In this document: positions 12,724-15,088 of the stretch, piece by piece
Numbering within the stretch: position 1 is the first letter of the stretch
Layout of the letters: each line of letters opens with the position of its first letter
Assembly: GCA_016872875.1 (NCBI GenBank)
Contig: VGYW01000196.1
Location: forward strand, 1 to 15,088
DNA length: 15,088 bases
Source of the DNA: Planctomycetota bacterium
Lineage (GTDB): Bacteria; Planctomycetota; PUPC01; DSUN01
Reading direction: 5' to 3'
Program-made: the position numbers and the translations under genes
The notes under the pieces: model-generated
What the model saw: the letters and a program-made list of their open reading frames with translations, nothing else
Databases searched by the model: none
Told to the model about the DNA's origin: nothing

Positions 12724-14022
12724 ATGAGGTTCATTGACTTGTTCGCTGGACTCGGCGGGTTCCACCTTGCCCTTCGGCACCTCGGCCATGAGTGTGTCCT
12801 CGCCAGCGAGATTGACGAGCATCTGAGGGATGTGTACAAGAACAACTTCGGGGTAATCCCCAGGGGAGATATCCGTCACCTGAGAAGCAACGCCATCCCT
12901 GCTCACGACATCCTCTGTGCTGGATTCCCTTGCCAGCCGTTCTCCAAAGCTGGGGAGCAGCTTGGGATGCAGTGCCCCAAGAGCGGCAACCTGTTTAACT
13001 CCGTCCTCAGGATCGTGCGTGACTGCCAGCCGCGCTTCCTGATTCTCGAGAATGTGCCGAACCTCGGCAAGCATCGCAACGGCAGGACGTGGGCAAGAAT
13101 GCGCCGTGGCTTGCAGCGCCTAGGGTATACCGTGGCCGAGAAGGAGTTCTCTCCCCACCAGTTCGGCATACCGCAGATTCGCAATCGCCTGTTCATCGTG
13201 GCGTGCCGTGACGGCCTGAGTTCCTTCACGTGGCCAGTCCCTCTTGAGAAGCCATCTCTCTCGATTGAGCAAGCTCTGGACAGCGACTACACGAAGGCCA
13301 AGCCACTGCCTTCCCGAGTCATCGACTGCTTGAGCGCATGGCAGGATTTCCTTGGCCTCTTCCCCAGGGAGACGGAACTCCCGTCCTTCCCGATATGGAC
13401 CATGGAGTTCGGAGCAGACTATCCTTGCGAGCGCGAGACTCCCCATGCCATTGGCGCCGAGGGTCTGGGGGAGTACACCGGTGCCTGTGGTGTCAAGCTC
13501 GGAGACATCTCGCCCCACGCCAGGCTTGGCCGGTTGCCTGCCTACGCAAGGACCAAGCAAGAGACGTTTCCCCACTGGAAGGTCCAGTTCATCAGGCAGA
13601 ATCGAGAGTTCTACGCAGAGCATAGGAGGCTGATTGACCCTTGGCTCCCAAGAATCCGCGCCTTCCCGCCGAGCCTGCAGAAGCTCGAATGGAACTGCAA
13701 AGGTGAGGCGCGGAACATATGGCAATACGTCATCCAATTCCGAGCTTCGGGTGTTAGAGTCAAGCGTCCAACCACGGCACCATCCCTTGTCGCGATGACA
13801 ACGACACAGGTTCCCATCATCGCTTGGCAGAAGAGGTACATGACCCCCGGCGAATGCTGCCGGCTCCAGAGCATGGGGGATCTCAAGTGTCTTCCGTCGA
13901 ACCCCACACGGGCATACAAGGCTCTCGGTAACGCGGTTAACGTCCGTGTTGTCGAGTTGATCGCTCTCGCCCTTTGCGGACGTGACCACACACAGACACA
14001 AGATGCGCCTGCCTCGTTGTGA
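12724..14022 (+). CDS. DNA (cytosine-5-)-methyltransferase
   Basis: The 432-residue protein is a complete C5-cytosine DNA methyltransferase, which moves a methyl group from S-adenosylmethionine to cytosine in a specific site. Motifs in order: I, D-L-F-A-G-L-G-G-F at 5-13; IV, G-F-P-C-Q-P-F-S at 67-74 with catalytic Cys70; VI, E-N-V at 109-111; VIII, Q-I-R-N-R at 151-155; IX-like R-Y-M-T-P-G-E-C-C-R-L-Q near 370; and X, G-N-A-V at about 402-405. The long stretch between VIII and IX (about 165-360) is the target recognition domain, so specificity cannot be read. It is the Dcm type, but its site need not be CCWGG. The ATG at 12724 is chosen because motif I starts immediately after; frames further upstream lie mostly inside the previous gene. 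It follows that gene by 38 bases and is the last of the cluster. Confidence 0.95.
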   Translation: MRFIDLFAGLGGFHLALRHLGHECVLASEIDEHLRDVYKNNFGVIPRGDIRHLRSNAIPAHDILCAGFPCQPFSKAGEQLGMQCPKSGNLFNSVLRIVRDCQPRFLILENVPNLGKHRNGRTWARMRRGLQRLGYTVAEKEFSPHQFGIPQIRNRLFIVACRDGLSSFTWPVPLEKPSLSIEQALDSDYTKAKPLPSRVIDCLSAWQDFLGLFPRETELPSFPIWTMEFGADYPCERETPHAIGAEGLGEYTGACGVKLGDISPHARLGRLPAYARTKQETFPHWKVQFIRQNREFYAEHRRLIDPWLPRIRAFPPSLQKLEWNCKGEARNIWQYVIQFRASGVRVKRPTTAPSLVAMTTTQVPIIAWQKRYMTPGECCRLQSMGDLKCLPSNPTRAYKALGNAVNVRVVELIALALCGRDHTQTQDAPASL

Positions 14023-14190
14023 GGCCCCGCTTCGCGACAGGTGGTCATGTGGTGGGCATGGTGCCTGGTGGGTGGGCATGTTGTCTGGCACGCTAACGGC
14101 AGTTATGGCTGGGCATGTCATTTCGCCTGGCGGGGGGAGCCGGGCGGCAGGCGCTAGCCAGTCGGCAGGAGGCAGTCGGCAGCCCGAAGA

Positions 14191-14226
14191 ACGGTGTTCG
14201 GTTGTCGGTGTTAGGTGTTCGGGTAT
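14191..14226 (+). repeat. Dispersed GGTGTTCGG-family repeat, copy 4
   Basis: Units GGTGTTCGG, TTGTCGG, TGTTAGG and TGTTCGGGTA, followed by CCTGGCCGG. It is similar to the copy at 6239-6270 including the sequence after it, although this one lies inside the putative island. Confidence 0.6.
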
Positions 14227-14334
14227 GAAAGCCTGGCCGGCCCTCCTATCATTTTGCCCGACAATCATTTTGCCTTGACCTCTTCTCCCCTCTTCTCCCA
14301 TCCGTGCCCATCCGCGTAATCCGCGGTCGAGAAT

Positions 14335-14368
14335 CAGTCGGCAGTAGGCAGTAAGCAGTCGGCAGCCC
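14335..14368 (+). repeat. CAGTCGGCAG short tandem repeat
   Basis: Four units of about 7 bases (AGTCGGC, AGTAGGC, AGTAAGC, AGTCGGC). A shorter member lies at 14159-14184 and a reversed one at about 14911-14930. Confidence 0.6.
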
Positions 14369-14436
14369 AGAGGTCAGGATTCGCGCAGATTCGCGAGATT
14401 CGCGGTCCCCTCTGCGACCACTCCGGCTCCGCGTGA

Positions 14437-14554
14437 GACGGCTCCTGGCTCGGCGACGGCGGCGAAGGCGACCCCGCCTACGGAACCTCCATGTCCATCC
14501 TCATCCTCGGCGTCCCCTACCGCTTCCTCCCCATCTACCAGCGGTAGAATCGTC
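14437..14554 (+). pseudogene. Duplicated 3' fragment of the squalene-cyclase-like gene (right 118-bp direct repeat)
   Basis: The fragment codes for the last 36 residues (from D-G-S-W-L-G to Y-Q-R) and the stop of the squalene-cyclase-like protein, plus seven bases, identical to 9575-9692. A TGA directly before it (14434-14436) and the lack of a start show it is not expressed as a protein. The perfect identity means the duplication is recent or kept uniform by gene conversion. Recombination between the two copies would remove the whole module and leave the upstream gene intact. Confidence 0.9.
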
Positions 14555-14848
14555 CTCGAACCGCTCTTCCACAGATTCCACAGATTCGCACAGATGTGGC
14601 AATCTCCTGTCCATCTGTGGACGCCCCCTCCCCCATATCAAGTGTCCGACACGGTGCGGCAGCCTGTTGGAGTGCGGCAGCTTGATGCCGCTTTTCAACC
14701 AAGCCCGCAGAACGGAGCGGACGTCTTGACCGCGGATAGCGCGGATGGGCGCGGATAGGGAAGGGGGGGCAGAGCCGCGAGCCAGGAAGCGGAGTCTGGC
14801 AAGGGAATGCGGGCAAGGGAATGAAGAAGCGAGCATGAGGCCGAAGCC

Positions 14849-14912
14849 CGCGGACCGCGGACCACGGACTACGGACTACGGACCGCGGACTGCGGAGCAC
14901 GGACCACGGACC
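14849..14912 (-). repeat. ACGGACC/ACGGACT short tandem array
   Basis: About nine imperfect units of 7 bases (ACGGACT, ACGGACC, GCGGACC, GCGGACT and similar). On the minus strand these read GGTCCGTGGTCC, the same family as 6301-6336. Confidence 0.7.
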
Positions 14913-14990
14913 ACTGCCGACTGCCTGCTGATGTGTGCCCACTGTCTACTGTCCGCTGTCCTCTTCCCTCTGCCCTCGCCCCTCCTCCCC

Positions 14991-15034
14991 CTCTGTGCTA
15001 CAAACATCCAGAATCGTGTTTTTCGGAAAGATTT
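14991..15034 (+). repeat. 44-bp perfect direct repeat, right copy
   Basis: Identical to 6065-6108, in the same orientation. Outside these limits the two loci differ (6064/14990 and 6109/15035). It is about 50 bases before the window end, possibly in the leader of the next gene. Confidence 0.8.
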
Positions 15035-15088
15035 CAAGCGGCCTTTTTCGAGAGGAGGAGACGGAGGTCGCTCCGACGAAAGAGGAGT

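Larger units (their letters stand above)
9693..14436 (+). mobile_element. Candidate inserted island carrying the restriction-modification-like module
   Basis: The 4744 bases between the two 118-bp direct repeats hold all five genes of the module and a non-coding tail. There is no integrase, transposase or obvious terminal inverted repeat. The module genes use more A/T-ending codons than the flanking genes, which suggests transfer. Long direct repeats derived from the target are what is expected from insertion with long target duplication, reported for restriction-modification complexes; integration of a circle by homologous recombination would look the same. The tail 14023-14436 carries repeats also found outside, so the donor was probably a related genome. 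Confidence 0.6.
14023..14436. other. Non-coding tail of the island with host-type repeats
   Basis: No gene is supported here. It starts with imperfect GGTGGGCATG units (14048-14083). Then come CAGTCGGCAG units (14159-14184), a GGTGTTCGG-family copy (14191-14226), two copies of ATCATTTTGCC (near 14248 and 14263), an ATCCGCG-family copy (14297-14328), CAGTCGGCAGTAGGCAGTAAG units (14335-14368), and GATTCGCG units (14378-14404). No clear rho-independent terminator was found after the methyltransferase. Confidence 0.6.
14555..15088. other. Gene-free right flank with dispersed repeats
   Basis: No coding sequence is supported. It contains CACAGATTC units (14568-14595), an inverted ATCCGCG-family member (14730-14760), a run of GAAGCG/GGGAATG-like sequence near 14770-14830, the CCACGGA array (14849-14912), CTGCCGACTGCCTGCTG-like units after it, and the 44-bp repeat (14991-15034). 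The last bases, GAAAGAGGAG (15078-15087), look like a ribosome site for a gene beginning just beyond the window. Confidence 0.6.

Noticed and set aside
13120..14301. Minus-strand open frame of 393 codons opposite the methyltransferase
   Set aside because: It has no recognisable domain and lies opposite clear methyltransferase motifs.
9575..14554. Classical transposon or insertion sequence
   Set aside because: No transposase and no terminal inverted repeats are seen, and a 118-bp duplication is much longer than transposase target duplications.
14433..14942. Open frames on both strands in the right flank
   Set aside because: They run through tandem and dispersed repeats and the duplicated gene fragment in the wrong frame, with no ribosome site or domain.

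Overview
The window is high-GC bacterial DNA, most likely from an uncultured member of the Planctomycetota or a close relative in the PVC group. This is an inference from gene content: a secreted ThuA-like protein next to a secreted PQQ-type beta-propeller with the W-P-x-F-R-G-P start, a secreted squalene-cyclase-fold protein behind a very long Gln-rich coiled-coil protein, and abundant short palindromic and tandem repeats between genes. No rRNA, tRNA or CRISPR array was seen.

Layout. 1-324 (minus) is the start of an NAD-dependent epimerase that runs off the left edge and has a near-consensus promoter. 474-2527 (plus) holds the ThuA-like and beta-propeller genes. 2565-2999 (plus) is a HicB-like antitoxin without a visible HicA and with an unrelated-looking tail. 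It runs head-on into a minus-strand pair: a conserved-looking protein of unknown function (2893-3729) and an aldehyde dehydrogenase (3778-5238) with several unusual active-site residues. 5239-6422 has no intact gene. It holds 68-bp tandem repeats with nested palindromes, a remnant of a DNA methylase and several dispersed repeats. 6423-9685 (plus) is the Gln-rich coiled-coil gene followed by the squalene-cyclase-like gene.

9846-14022 (plus) is a compact, overlapping gene cluster that looks like a restriction-modification or defence module: a small protein of unknown function, a Vsr mismatch endonuclease, a ParB/Srx-fold protein, an unrecognised protein that could be a divergent nuclease, and a complete DNA cytosine-5 methyltransferase. 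Its codon use looks less GC-rich than the neighbours. The module is bracketed by a 118-bp perfect direct repeat made from the 3' end of the squalene-cyclase-like gene (9575-9692 and 14437-14554), with no integrase or transposase between. This resembles the insertion with long target duplication described for restriction-modification complexes. The right end (14555-15088) is non-coding and full of dispersed repeats, including a 44-bp perfect copy of a sequence at 6065.

How the genes fit together. In the module the methyltransferase would make 5-methylcytosine, Vsr would repair the T:G mismatches left when that base deaminates, and the 310-residue protein is the best candidate for the restriction enzyme. 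The ParB-like protein could be a DNA-binding or nucleotide-dependent partner. The first two are supported by family motifs; the last two are inference. The flanking genes mostly encode exported proteins and appear to be ordinary host chromosome.
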